Below are positions 34,720 through 42,557 of a stretch of DNA of 64,000 bases, piece after piece. Every line of letters begins with the position of its first letter. Position 1 is the stretch's first letter. The notes below the pieces were generated by a model. It saw only the letters and a program-made list of their open reading frames with translations, had not been told where the DNA came from and did not search any database. The position numbers and the translations under genes were made by a program. Source of the stretch: Flavobacterium succinicans (GTDB lineage Bacteria; Bacteroidota; Bacteroidia; Flavobacteriales; Flavobacteriaceae); contig NZ_JMTM01000065.1 in NCBI RefSeq assembly GCF_001662485.1, positions 1 through 64,000 on the forward strand, read 5' to 3'.

Positions 34720-35438
34720 AGTTCGAAATCCAATTTATTGTTTTGTAACAGATACTCCATAAACAAAAAATCTACTGGATGATCCAAATCAAAACAAATA
34801 TGTTCCTTTGCGTAAATCAAAGATTTATCGGTAATGGCACTTTTTGAATCTGAGTCGAAAAAAGACCTTCTATACCAATAAAATGAAGCGTTCAAGTCAT
34901 ATACTTTTGGTGCAGACTGACGCGTCATTACACTTCCGTCTGGATTGGTTTTTACTAAAGAATAAAAACCATTAGCATTCTCTTCTACCATATTGAAGTA
35001 CGGATTTCGAGCAGCGTTATTTACTGAAAATAAATTTTTAGCTTCTGTGGTAGCAATCATCAATTCTAATGCTTTTTCTACATCCTCTACTGTTCTTAGT
35101 GGAGAAGTAACATCTAAATCTAGAATAAAATCATATTTATAATCTACCAAAGACTCCTCATATAGCAATAAATCTTTTATAGTATCTATTTTACCCGCTA
35201 CATCGGTAGCTAAGTACTCTGGTCTTACATATCCTGTAAGAACACCATGCGCAGCTGCTACAGATTTTATTTCAGAATCATCCGTCGACAAAGCAACTTT
35301 TGCATTCCATTTCTCTTTCAATTTGTTTGTCAAATCAATTGAATAAGCAATAAGCGACTTGCCTGCTATCAACTTGATGTTTTTTCCTGGTATTCCTTTA
35401 GAACCTCCGCGCGCGCAAAGGGTAATTAATATGTTCAT
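34716..35438 (-). CDS. legF: CMP-legionaminic/nonulosonic acid synthetase (LegF/NeuA family)
   Basis: A 240-aa cytidylyltransferase: ITLCARGGSKGIPGKNIKLI near 5-24 with the CTP-binding RGGSKGI loop, LSTDDSEIKSVAA near 50-62, LDLDVTSPLRTVEDVEKAL near 106-124 and the FYWYRR segment near 187. It activates the nonulosonic acid as CMP-sugar, the donor for the transferase. The neighbouring LegI, LegG, PtmE, LegH, LegC and LegB make legionaminic acid the likely substrate, but a related diamino or N-acylated acid would use the same fold. It begins one base after the PtmE stop. Confidence 0.9.
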   Translation of the reverse strand: MNILITLCARGGSKGIPGKNIKLIAGKSLIAYSIDLTNKLKEKWNAKVALSTDDSEIKSVAAAHGVLTGYVRPEYLATDVAGKIDTIKDLLLYEESLVDYKYDFILDLDVTSPLRTVEDVEKALELMIATTEAKNLFSVNNAARNPYFNMVEENANGFYSLVKTNPDGSVMTRQSAPKVYDLNASFYWYRRSFFDSDSKSAITDKSLIYAKEHICFDLDHPVDFLFMEYLLQNNKLDFEL

Positions 35439-35439
35439 C

Positions 35440-36486
35440 TTAAAACTTAATATTATATATATCTATGTGAGCCTTTTCAAAATCTTCATGTTTCCCCACA
35501 TCCAACCAATAACCGGAAAAAGGAAAAGAAATCACTTTTAGATTATTATTAATCAACTCTTGCATTAAATCGGGAGCATCAAAAAAAGTGTCTTTAGGAA
35601 TATACTTCAACATTTCTTTTTTCATCAAATAAATACCACCATTGGAGTAGTAAGTATAAGTTGGTTTTTCCTTAAAACTTTTTACTTCTCCGTTATTGGT
35701 CTCCAACACGGCATAAGGAATACTTACCTGATACGGAATAGTCAACACTGCTAAATCAGCATCTTCTTTAATAAACTCAAGAAAAAACTGTTCGTAATCA
35801 ATATTCGTCAACAAATCGGAATTGGTCACCAGGATATAATCATGTTCAAAATTTTCAATTTGAGAAACTGCCCCTATTGTTCCAAGTGCCTTTTCTTCCC
35901 ATACATACTCTATTTTGATATTCTTTTCTATTCCTTGACCAAAGTGACGTTCGATCTGTTCTCCTAAATACCTTACCGAAACCCAAAAATCATCAATACC
36001 AAACAAAGCCAATCGATCCAGATTATGCTCCATAATGGCCTTATTCCCCACTTTTAAAAGTGGTTTTGGTGTGGTATCTGTCAAAGGTTGTAACCGCTGT
36101 CCTCTACCTCCTGCCATAATCACGGCATCAATAGGCAAATAGGATCTAATTTTTCTGAAATTAATAACATTGACCACTCTATGATTTTCATCAACTATGG
36201 GTACAATTCTAAAATCACCTTCACGGTATTCAATTATTTTTTCCAGATTATTTTCTCCTTTGGTAATATACCTTGGATTATCTTGAATAATTTCATCAAC
36301 ACAACTATCGATAGTATATCCCTTGAGTAAACCACGACGTACGTCTCCATCGGTAAGTGCTCCTATTAATTTATCGTCCGCATCAACAACAAATAATATA
36401 GCATCTTGTCCTAATAGATTGAAATGAAGCAAAGCTTGTTTTACATTACTTCCTGAAAGAATCAAATGGTCTTTGTATACTCTCAT
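35440..36486 (-). CDS. ptmE: CBS-domain nucleotidyltransferase, PtmE-like (GDP-glucosamine synthesis)
   Basis: A 348-aa fusion of two CBS repeats (about residues 10-115: LIGALTDGDVRRGLLKG near 40-56 and RVVNVINFRKI near 102-112) and a sugar nucleotidyltransferase (about 118-345: AVIMAGGRGQRLQPLTDTTP near 119-138 with the GGxGxRxxPLT loop, and KPLLKVGNKAIMEHNLDRL). In Campylobacter, PtmE makes GDP-glucosamine so that legionaminic acid is built on GDP sugars and kept apart from UDP-GlcNAc. The gene overlaps legG by four bases. CBS domains may sense adenosine nucleotides. Confidence 0.92.
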   Translation of the reverse strand: MRVYKDHLILSGSNVKQALLHFNLLGQDAILFVVDADDKLIGALTDGDVRRGLLKGYTIDSCVDEIIQDNPRYITKGENNLEKIIEYREGDFRIVPIVDENHRVVNVINFRKIRSYLPIDAVIMAGGRGQRLQPLTDTTPKPLLKVGNKAIMEHNLDRLALFGIDDFWVSVRYLGEQIERHFGQGIEKNIKIEYVWEEKALGTIGAVSQIENFEHDYILVTNSDLLTNIDYEQFFLEFIKEDADLAVLTIPYQVSIPYAVLETNNGEVKSFKEKPTYTYYSNGGIYLMKKEMLKYIPKDTFFDAPDLMQELINNNLKVISFPFSGYWLDVGKHEDFEKAHIDIYNIKF

Positions 36487-37586
36487 GAAAATTCTTTTAC
36501 GATTTTAATTATGTTATCGGTAACTCCATGTTTGAAATAAACATTTTTTCCATTGTATTTTTCAAAACTTATGGCTTTAGCAACAGCTTTAATCATAGCC
36601 TTTTCTTCAAACTCACAATTCAAAATATTATCACTTTGAACTCTTCCTTTTTGTCGATCTCCTACATTCACAACATACTTTCCAAATGAGGCTGCTTCCA
36701 AAATCCCACTTGAAGTATTCCCTATCAAGATTTTGGCATAATGCATGGCTGAAAAATAATTTACTTTCCCAAAGTTTTCAATCAATAAAAATCGACTCGA
36801 GAATTCCTTTTTCAATTGCTCAATAACTTCTCTATAAACCGATCCTTGTGTATCAGCGTTGGGCATTGTGATAATCAAGAATATTTTTTCTGAAATTATT
36901 GCCAACGCATTTTTCATCTCTTGGGCATATTGAGCATTATCTTGTAAAGACATGGTCTCTGGATGAAAAGTCACTAAGGCAAATTCTTCATTAGGTATTT
37001 TAAACTTTTCAAAGAAGGTAACTCTATCTATAGGAACAAAAGTTTTAATATCATTCAAACTTAACGACCCAACAGAATAAACATCGTCCGAAGAACCAAT
37101 CAAATCGATTACTTTTTCTCTAAAAACATCTGTACTTGTAAAATGTAAACATGATGCTAAAGTAATTTGATGTCGATATACATTATCTATCGCACCTAAC
37201 GTTGTTTCACCTCCATGAATGTGTGTAAATTTCACACCGTATGGAATCCCAGCTTGTACAGCTGCACTCATTTCAAAACGATCCCCTAAACATAATACTA
37301 AATCATATTGATTAAACTGCCAAAAATCAGCAAATTTTAAAACAGTCAACCCATATGAAGAAGCAATAGCTATTGCGTCATCATTTGAAATCAAGGATGA
37401 AATAGTATGAATACAAGCATATCCATCCTTCTCAATATCCTTTACCGTATATCCGTGGCCTTTTGATAAATGGGTTCCGAAAGCAATTATCTCTAGCTCA
37501 AAAAAAGAATCCTGCTTAATTTTTTGAAGCAAGGGAAGATAAATACCGTAATCGGCTCTTGAACTAGTTAAAACACCTATTCTCAT
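36483..37586 (-). CDS. legG: UDP/GDP-HexNAc 2-epimerase (hydrolysing), LegG/NeuC-like
   Basis: A 367-aa protein of the hydrolysing 2-epimerase group: IGVLTSSRADYGIYLPLLQK near 3-22, LCLGDRFEMSAAVQAGIPYG near 92-111, THIHGGETTLGAIDNVYRHQ near 115-134, VTFHPETMS and IGNTSSGILEAASFGKYVVN near 283-302. It converts GDP-2,4-diacetamido-2,4,6-trideoxyglucose to 2,4-diacetamido-2,4,6-trideoxymannose with release of the nucleotide. Four-base overlaps with both legI and ptmE show tight coupling. Confidence 0.92.
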   Translation of the reverse strand: MRIGVLTSSRADYGIYLPLLQKIKQDSFFELEIIAFGTHLSKGHGYTVKDIEKDGYACIHTISSLISNDDAIAIASSYGLTVLKFADFWQFNQYDLVLCLGDRFEMSAAVQAGIPYGVKFTHIHGGETTLGAIDNVYRHQITLASCLHFTSTDVFREKVIDLIGSSDDVYSVGSLSLNDIKTFVPIDRVTFFEKFKIPNEEFALVTFHPETMSLQDNAQYAQEMKNALAIISEKIFLIITMPNADTQGSVYREVIEQLKKEFSSRFLLIENFGKVNYFSAMHYAKILIGNTSSGILEAASFGKYVVNVGDRQKGRVQSDNILNCEFEEKAMIKAVAKAISFEKYNGKNVYFKHGVTDNIIKIVKEFS

Positions 37587-38605
37587 TGAATATCAGAATA
37601 TGAAAGTTTATCAAACTCAACCTTATTATTTATTAGTGTCTTTCCAATAACATTTTCCCATTCCATAGGAGAAATACCATCTCCTGGTCGTAAAGGAATA
37701 AGATCTTCATCAGTAATTGTATGACCTTTAAGTAAATCTCTTTTGAGATGTAAGCTTTTTCTAGCTATAGCAATATTCTTAAATTCACTTTCGCTTGGTA
37801 CTTTCTCTCCATTCCCACTCATAGCCAATTCAATATTTCGAATGGATTTTACCATCGCTTTCAGTTCATCCGGCTCTAATGAAGCCACATGATCTGGCCC
37901 CGGTAAAGTCTTGTCTAATGTAAAATGTTTCTCTATAACTTGAGCCCCTAAGGCGACCGCAGCGACGGGCACTTCAATACCAACCGTATGATCGGAATAT
38001 CCAATTTTTGTTTTAAATTTTTCTTGAATAGTTAGCATTGCTTTAAGATTAACATCCTTCATAGGAGTTGGATACTCAGTATTACAATGCAAGATTGAAA
38101 TCATTTCCATTGACAATCCAAATTTCACTAAAACCTCCAATGCCTTTTCAATATCATTTTCGGAACACATTCCAGTGGACATTACAACAGGTTTCTTGCA
38201 CAAGGCCACAGCTTTTAAGTAAGGATAGTTCGTTATTTCTCCACTTGGAATTTTAAAAAAGGAAAGCCCTAAATCATTTAAATAACGAACTCCCTCAACA
38301 TCAAATGCTGTCGAAAAGAAATTAATATTTCTTTTTTCGCAATAGGACATCAATTCTAAATGATCCTCGTGACTTAACTCTAAATTCTTCAACATAGCAT
38401 ATTGAGAATCATCACCATCATTAATATTAACACTCTGATATTCGGCTTTTTTTGCTGATTTGCTTACTAAACTATCTGCTTTAAAAGTCTGGAATTTTAC
38501 ATAATCAACGCCTGCATCAACAGCGGCATCAATTAGCTTTTTAGCGATTTGAATATCTCCGTTGTGATTTACGCCTGCTTCGGCTATGATAATTACTTTG
38601 CTCAT
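37583..38605 (-). CDS. legI: Legionaminic acid synthase (LegI/NeuB family)
   Basis: A 340-aa NeuB-family protein: EAGVNHNGDIQIAKKLIDAA near 9-28, VKFQTFKADSLVSKSA near 37-52, IPSGEITNYPYLK near 117-129, HCNTEYPTP near 163-171 and IEKHFTLDKTLPGPDHVASL near 217-236, followed by a C-terminal SAF domain (about 285-340, RPGDGISPMEW). It condenses the diacetamido sugar with phosphoenolpyruvate to give the nine-carbon acid. Neu5Ac or pseudaminate synthase is the alternative, but the LegB/LegC/LegG/PtmE neighbours favour legionaminic acid. Confidence 0.92.
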   Translation of the reverse strand: MSKVIIIAEAGVNHNGDIQIAKKLIDAAVDAGVDYVKFQTFKADSLVSKSAKKAEYQSVNINDGDDSQYAMLKNLELSHEDHLELMSYCEKRNINFFSTAFDVEGVRYLNDLGLSFFKIPSGEITNYPYLKAVALCKKPVVMSTGMCSENDIEKALEVLVKFGLSMEMISILHCNTEYPTPMKDVNLKAMLTIQEKFKTKIGYSDHTVGIEVPVAAVALGAQVIEKHFTLDKTLPGPDHVASLEPDELKAMVKSIRNIELAMSGNGEKVPSESEFKNIAIARKSLHLKRDLLKGHTITDEDLIPLRPGDGISPMEWENVIGKTLINNKVEFDKLSYSDIQ

Positions 38606-38607
38606 TT

Positions 38608-39231
38608 TTAGATTATTCTACCTGGATTCCCAACAACTTTTGCCCCATCGGGTATATTTGTTATAACGACTGTTCCTGACCCTATTACAACATCTTTTCC
38701 TACAAAAATTCCTTGTTTTATAACCGCATTAGCTCCCACAAATGTTCTTTCTCCAATACTAACATTTCCTGCTAAAACTGCTCCTGGTGCGACATGAACT
38801 GCATCTCCTAAAACGCATTCGTGTTCAATAATACATCCAGTATTTAAAATTACATTTCTTCCAACTACCGCTAGGGCATTGACAGCCACATTTTTGTTAA
38901 TAAAACTACCATTCCCAATAACAGCATTCTTCGAAATATGTGCCGTTTTATGTAGAATCGTCTCAATGGTCTTTCCTTTGCTTTCAATCAAATGGGCTAT
39001 ATTTTGTCTCAATCTATTATCGCCAATCCCGAGAAGGAAAGAAACTTCCTTTTGCCATCCTATAAAATCATCAAACTTCTCAAATCCTAAATAGGGTAAA
39101 TTATAGGGATCTAAATCCGATTTCTCTTTATCAGAATAACCTATTATTTCTAAACCATTTTCCAAAACAGTTTCAGCCAATACATAAGCGTGTCCCGAAT
39201 ACCCTATAAGAATATGTTTTTTATCTAACAC
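38608..39231 (-). CDS. legH: NeuD/PglD/LegH-type sugar N-acetyltransferase
   Basis: A 207-aa protein with an N-terminal Rossmann-like UDP-sugar domain (HILIGYSGHAYVLAETVLEN near 5-24) and a hexapeptide beta-helix (about 95-205: IGNGSFINKNVAVNALAVVG, CIIEHECVLGDAVHVAPGAV with the catalytic His-Glu, then VVGNPGRII). It acetylates the 4-amino group placed by LegC. The gene overlaps legC by 11 bases. The same UDP/GDP-Qui2NAc4N product could be intercepted by the acyltransferases of the 27-33 kb cassette. Confidence 0.9.
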   Translation of the reverse strand: MLDKKHILIGYSGHAYVLAETVLENGLEIIGYSDKEKSDLDPYNLPYLGFEKFDDFIGWQKEVSFLLGIGDNRLRQNIAHLIESKGKTIETILHKTAHISKNAVIGNGSFINKNVAVNALAVVGRNVILNTGCIIEHECVLGDAVHVAPGAVLAGNVSIGERTFVGANAVIKQGIFVGKDVVIGSGTVVITNIPDGAKVVGNPGRII

Positions 39232-40363
39232 TACTCGGTATGTTTACAATTCGTTCTTCTAAAAATTCGGCATTGACCTGTTCATCTTTCTGACAATGTG
39301 CATACATAGGCAAACGGTACATCAGCTGCCAAATCGGTCGAGTCATCACCCCATTAGCATTAGTCGTTTCTAAAAATAAATCCCGTTCTTGTTTGTTTTC
39401 CAACTCTACACACATCAACCAATAATTGGCTTTAGTATCAGGGGTTTCGGTTCTGAATTGTAATCCTTTTTCTTCAAAAAAAGATTGATATTGTAGTGCA
39501 AGACCTCTTTTGTTTTCAAGGAAAGCATCCAACTGTTCTAATTGCGCACAAGCTAAAGCGGCATTCAAATTGGGCATTCTGAAATTATAACCCATTTCAT
39601 CATGAACATACTCATAAGGATGTGGGATTTTGGCTGTAGTGGTTAGATATTTCCCTTTCTCTCCTATCGCAATATCGTTTGTAACAATAGCACCTCCTCC
39701 TCCGCAGGTCACTATTTTATTCCCGTTAAATGAAAAAACACCTACTTTTCCTAAACTCCCTGTTGGCTTTCCTTTGTACTCGCTTCCTAATGATTCAGCA
39801 GCATCTTCCACCACTGGAATTTTCCAAGTGTTACAAACAGCAATCAGTTCGTCTAAATGCACCGGAAATCCAAAAGTATGCATCGGCACACAAGCACTTA
39901 TTTTTTTTCCTGTTTTCTTATTATAACAACCATCTGCACGCAAATCACCAAATTCTTCTAAAAATTGTGACACTGCTCTAGGAGACAATCCCATAGTGTC
40001 TAAATCAACATCTAAAAAAATAGGGGTTGCATTTTGATATGCTATGGCATTGGCAGTAGCTACAAAAGTCAAGGCTTGCGTTAATACTTCATCCCCTGCT
40101 TTCACACCCACTAAACGCAATGCTACTTGAATACCAGCAGTTCCGTTGACAACGGCCACTGCTTTTTGAGTTTGGGTAATGCCTTGCATCATCAATTCAA
40201 ATTGATCTACATAAGCCCCCACAGAGGATACAAAAGTAGAATCAATAGTTTCCAATAAGTATTTTTTTTCGTTACCACCAAAATGAGGAACGTGCAACGG
40301 AATAAAACTTTCCGTTTGATACTGAGATTTTATAAAAGATATAACCGAATTAAAATCTGCCAT
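39221..40363 (-). CDS. legC: LegC-type PLP aminotransferase
   Basis: A 380-aa DegT/DnrJ/EryC1/StrS aminotransferase. The N-terminus IPLHVPHFGGNEKKYLLETI is typical of the LegC group. PLP contacts are VVEDAAESLGSEYKGKPTGS near 174-193 and the Schiff-base Lys in VFSFNGNKIVTCGGGGA near 198-214. It transfers an amino group to C4 of the 4-keto sugar made by LegB. It is separated by two bases from legB and overlaps legH. A second DegT enzyme is encoded at 59607-60743. Confidence 0.93.
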   Translation of the reverse strand: MADFNSVISFIKSQYQTESFIPLHVPHFGGNEKKYLLETIDSTFVSSVGAYVDQFELMMQGITQTQKAVAVVNGTAGIQVALRLVGVKAGDEVLTQALTFVATANAIAYQNATPIFLDVDLDTMGLSPRAVSQFLEEFGDLRADGCYNKKTGKKISACVPMHTFGFPVHLDELIAVCNTWKIPVVEDAAESLGSEYKGKPTGSLGKVGVFSFNGNKIVTCGGGGAIVTNDIAIGEKGKYLTTTAKIPHPYEYVHDEMGYNFRMPNLNAALACAQLEQLDAFLENKRGLALQYQSFFEEKGLQFRTETPDTKANYWLMCVELENKQERDLFLETTNANGVMTRPIWQLMYRLPMYAHCQKDEQVNAEFLEERIVNIPSSVR

Positions 40364-40365
40364 AA

Positions 40366-41553
40366 TTACATTTTTGAATCTAAATATTTTCCCGTTTCTT
40401 TATGTCCAAAATTTGGAATCATATCATGAAACAAAGCCACAATTTCTTCTTTACTCCATCTTTTTTCATCTCTCAGTTGGGCAATTTTGGAGGTGAAGTT
40501 TTCTAATTTATATGGGTCAAAATTAAGGTCATTTTTAATAACTCCCAAATTTTCATATCGTTCCATATCCAAAACTTCGTTATCGGTAAAAAACTCCTCA
40601 AAATCTTTTTCTCCTGTAGTATCACTGGTTGTAAACAAACACGGCCATTTCTTTTGTATAATCAAAGCATCAACATTGTTTCTTGCCTCTTCCTCGGTTT
40701 CACATAAATAAGGTTCATACCCAATTTCAGCCAAATATTTGCACGCAATATCTGCAAATGAAATCAAATGCAAGTTCTCGCTTAATTTAGGAAAAAAGAT
40801 ATCTCTATTTTCTCCAAATATACAAGACATTAAACAAAGTTCTCCCGATTCTTTTGGTGTTACAAAATAACGTTCAATATCATTTGGTGCCACTATAGGC
40901 TGTTTTTTTAAAATCCTTTGGTTGAATCCATGTAACAAGGAACCATCTGAAAAGGCTACATTAGCAAAACGAGCGGTAGAAATTTTTATTTGCTGACTTT
41001 TACGCATCAAATACATTTCCATAATACGCTTGGAAGCCCCCATCATGTTTACAGGATTGGCCGCTTTGTCTGTTGAAACACAAAAATATTTTTTGGTTCC
41101 GTTTTCGATGGATTGCTGTAACGTTTTTTCGGTATTGAAAACATTAACATCAATCATTCGCATCAAGGTAAAGGGATCTTTTTCGCTTCGTACATGTTTT
41201 AAAGCCGAAAGGTTCAATACATAGTCGTATTTTCCATCCGAATTTATAAAAGCATCGTATTCAATAGATCCAATATCCAAAGCAAAAGTTTGAAAATCCC
41301 CATCAATATAACCATAAGAGCTTCTTAAGTCGCGAACCAATTCCACCATATTATTTTCGCTGATATCAACTACATGCAATTTGGAAGGATTTCGTTTAAA
41401 AATTTCTTTAACCACCGCTTGACCTATAGATCCAGCACCACCGATAACTAAAAAAGAAGAACCACCGACAATTTTAGACAATTCAATTTCATGTACTGAA
41501 ATATCTTTTTCAAATATCTCTTCGTCTCTTCCTATTAATTTGAGAATATTCAT
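40366..41553 (-). CDS. legB: LegB-type nucleotide-HexNAc 4,6-dehydratase
   Basis: A 395-aa SDR: SFLVIGGAGSIGQAVVKEIF near 33-52 (Rossmann), VLNLSALKHVRSEKDPF near 111-127, VSTDKAANPVNMMGASKRIM near 158-177 and ARFANVAFSDGSLLHGF near 195-211. It dehydrates GDP- or UDP-GlcNAc at C4/C6 and starts the legionaminic branch. Its product is also the substrate that the WbpV-like reductase at 5019 would need. It is the second gene of the packed block, nine bases... after the cytidylyltransferase gene, with its own start well defined. Confidence 0.92.
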   Translation of the reverse strand: MNILKLIGRDEEIFEKDISVHEIELSKIVGGSSFLVIGGAGSIGQAVVKEIFKRNPSKLHVVDISENNMVELVRDLRSSYGYIDGDFQTFALDIGSIEYDAFINSDGKYDYVLNLSALKHVRSEKDPFTLMRMIDVNVFNTEKTLQQSIENGTKKYFCVSTDKAANPVNMMGASKRIMEMYLMRKSQQIKISTARFANVAFSDGSLLHGFNQRILKKQPIVAPNDIERYFVTPKESGELCLMSCIFGENRDIFFPKLSENLHLISFADIACKYLAEIGYEPYLCETEEEARNNVDALIIQKKWPCLFTTSDTTGEKDFEEFFTDNEVLDMERYENLGVIKNDLNFDPYKLENFTSKIAQLRDEKRWSKEEIVALFHDMIPNFGHKETGKYLDSKM

Positions 41554-41561
41554 TTTATTTT

Positions 41562-41984
41562 TTACTTTTTATTCAATTCTTTCTCATGTACTTCTTTTCT
41601 CAACCCCGAACTTGAAAACCGATGATCTCTAGTATTGAAATACAATTCAATCCCTTTAGCTTCGCAGTACATTCGTGCGGTAAAATCTTGCTCACGATAT
41701 TCATCACCAACAATTCGTATATCAATTTTAAAAGAACGCAATATATCTTCCAAATCTTGCTCGGTCGCATAAGGAACAATCTCATCTACAAATTTACAAC
41801 CTTTCAATTGTATATATCGCTCAACAACCGTTTGTGCAGGTTGATTTTTATCAGGACGATCAAGTGTCGGGTCCGTTTGCAAGCCTACAATTAAATAATC
41901 GCATTGTCGCTTCGCTTCTTCCAACATTTTGATGTGTCCTGCGTGCAATAAATCAAAGGCACTAAAGGTAATTCCTATTTTCAT
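41562..41984 (-). CDS. Glycerol-3-phosphate cytidylyltransferase-like nucleotidyltransferase (intact copy)
   Basis: A 140-aa protein of the TagD/cytidylyltransferase family: GITFSAFDLLHAGHIKMLEE with the HxGH motif, VGLQTDPTLDRPDKNQPAQT, then VERYIQLKGC and RIVGDEYREQDFTARMYCEA. The family joins CMP (or AMP) to small phospho-alcohols or sugars. The substrate is unknown, and no polyol-phosphate transferase is evident nearby. It is the first gene of the 20-42 kb block; a broken paralogue closes that block at 20378-20818. The plus-strand spacer to its right is repeat-rich. Confidence 0.88.
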   Translation of the reverse strand: MKIGITFSAFDLLHAGHIKMLEEAKRQCDYLIVGLQTDPTLDRPDKNQPAQTVVERYIQLKGCKFVDEIVPYATEQDLEDILRSFKIDIRIVGDEYREQDFTARMYCEAKGIELYFNTRDHRFSSSGLRKEVHEKELNKK

Positions 41985-42557
41985 TTTTTTTTTGGCTGTT
42001 GGGTTTTGAGTTTTGGTTTTTGACTTTTGTTTTTTGACTTTTAGTTTTTTGACTTTTAGTTTTTGACTTTTACCTTTTGGTTTTTGGCTAAGAACTAATT
42101 ACTAATAGGTTTCATCCCTTCTCCACCGCAATCCAACAACATTAAACTTTTAAACCCTTAAACTTCTTGTTGCCTTCTCCCCCACAATCCAACAACCTTA
42201 AACCATTAAACTCAAAATCTTTCGCGCCCTAGCGTCTTCTCGGTACCCCCCACCATCTTTCACTCACCAATACAACTGACCACTAAAACCTGAACACTGA
42301 CCACCCAACTTATATGCCCTTAAATATCTTACATGGTTCAACAAAACCTCCGCTGCATAAAAAACTACCATGCTTATATGTTGCATTTAATTTCGACTAT
42401 TCTATTTAGCTTTTGGCTAAGGACTAATCACTAATAAGTTTCACTCCTTCTCCCCCACAATCCAAAAACCTTAAACGATTAAACTTTTAAACTCTTAAAC
42501 CCTTAAACTTCTTGTTGCCTTTTGCCTTTTAGGTTTTCTGCTATTTTATACCTAACC
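41985..42557. repeat. Repeat spacer with duplicated 100-base unit
   Basis: No gene. Next to the cytidylyltransferase start there is a run of TTTTGACTTTTAGTTTTTGA words (about 42000-42085). A unit of about 100 bases (42081-42176: TTGGCTAAGAACTAATTACT ... AAACTTCTTGTTGCC) recurs diverged at 42410-42521, about 330 bases apart. TTAAAC words fill much of the rest. A promoter for the following 21-kb block should lie here, but I found no TAnnTTTG box that I would call. Confidence 0.7.

Noticed and set aside
36483-38605. Sialic acid (NeuB/NeuC) pathway in place of legionaminic acid
   Set aside because: NeuB- and NeuC-like proteins are compatible with it, but the 4,6-dehydratase, C4 aminotransferase, NeuD-like acetyltransferase and PtmE in the same operon fit a 2,4-diamino precursor and thus legionaminic-type acid better.
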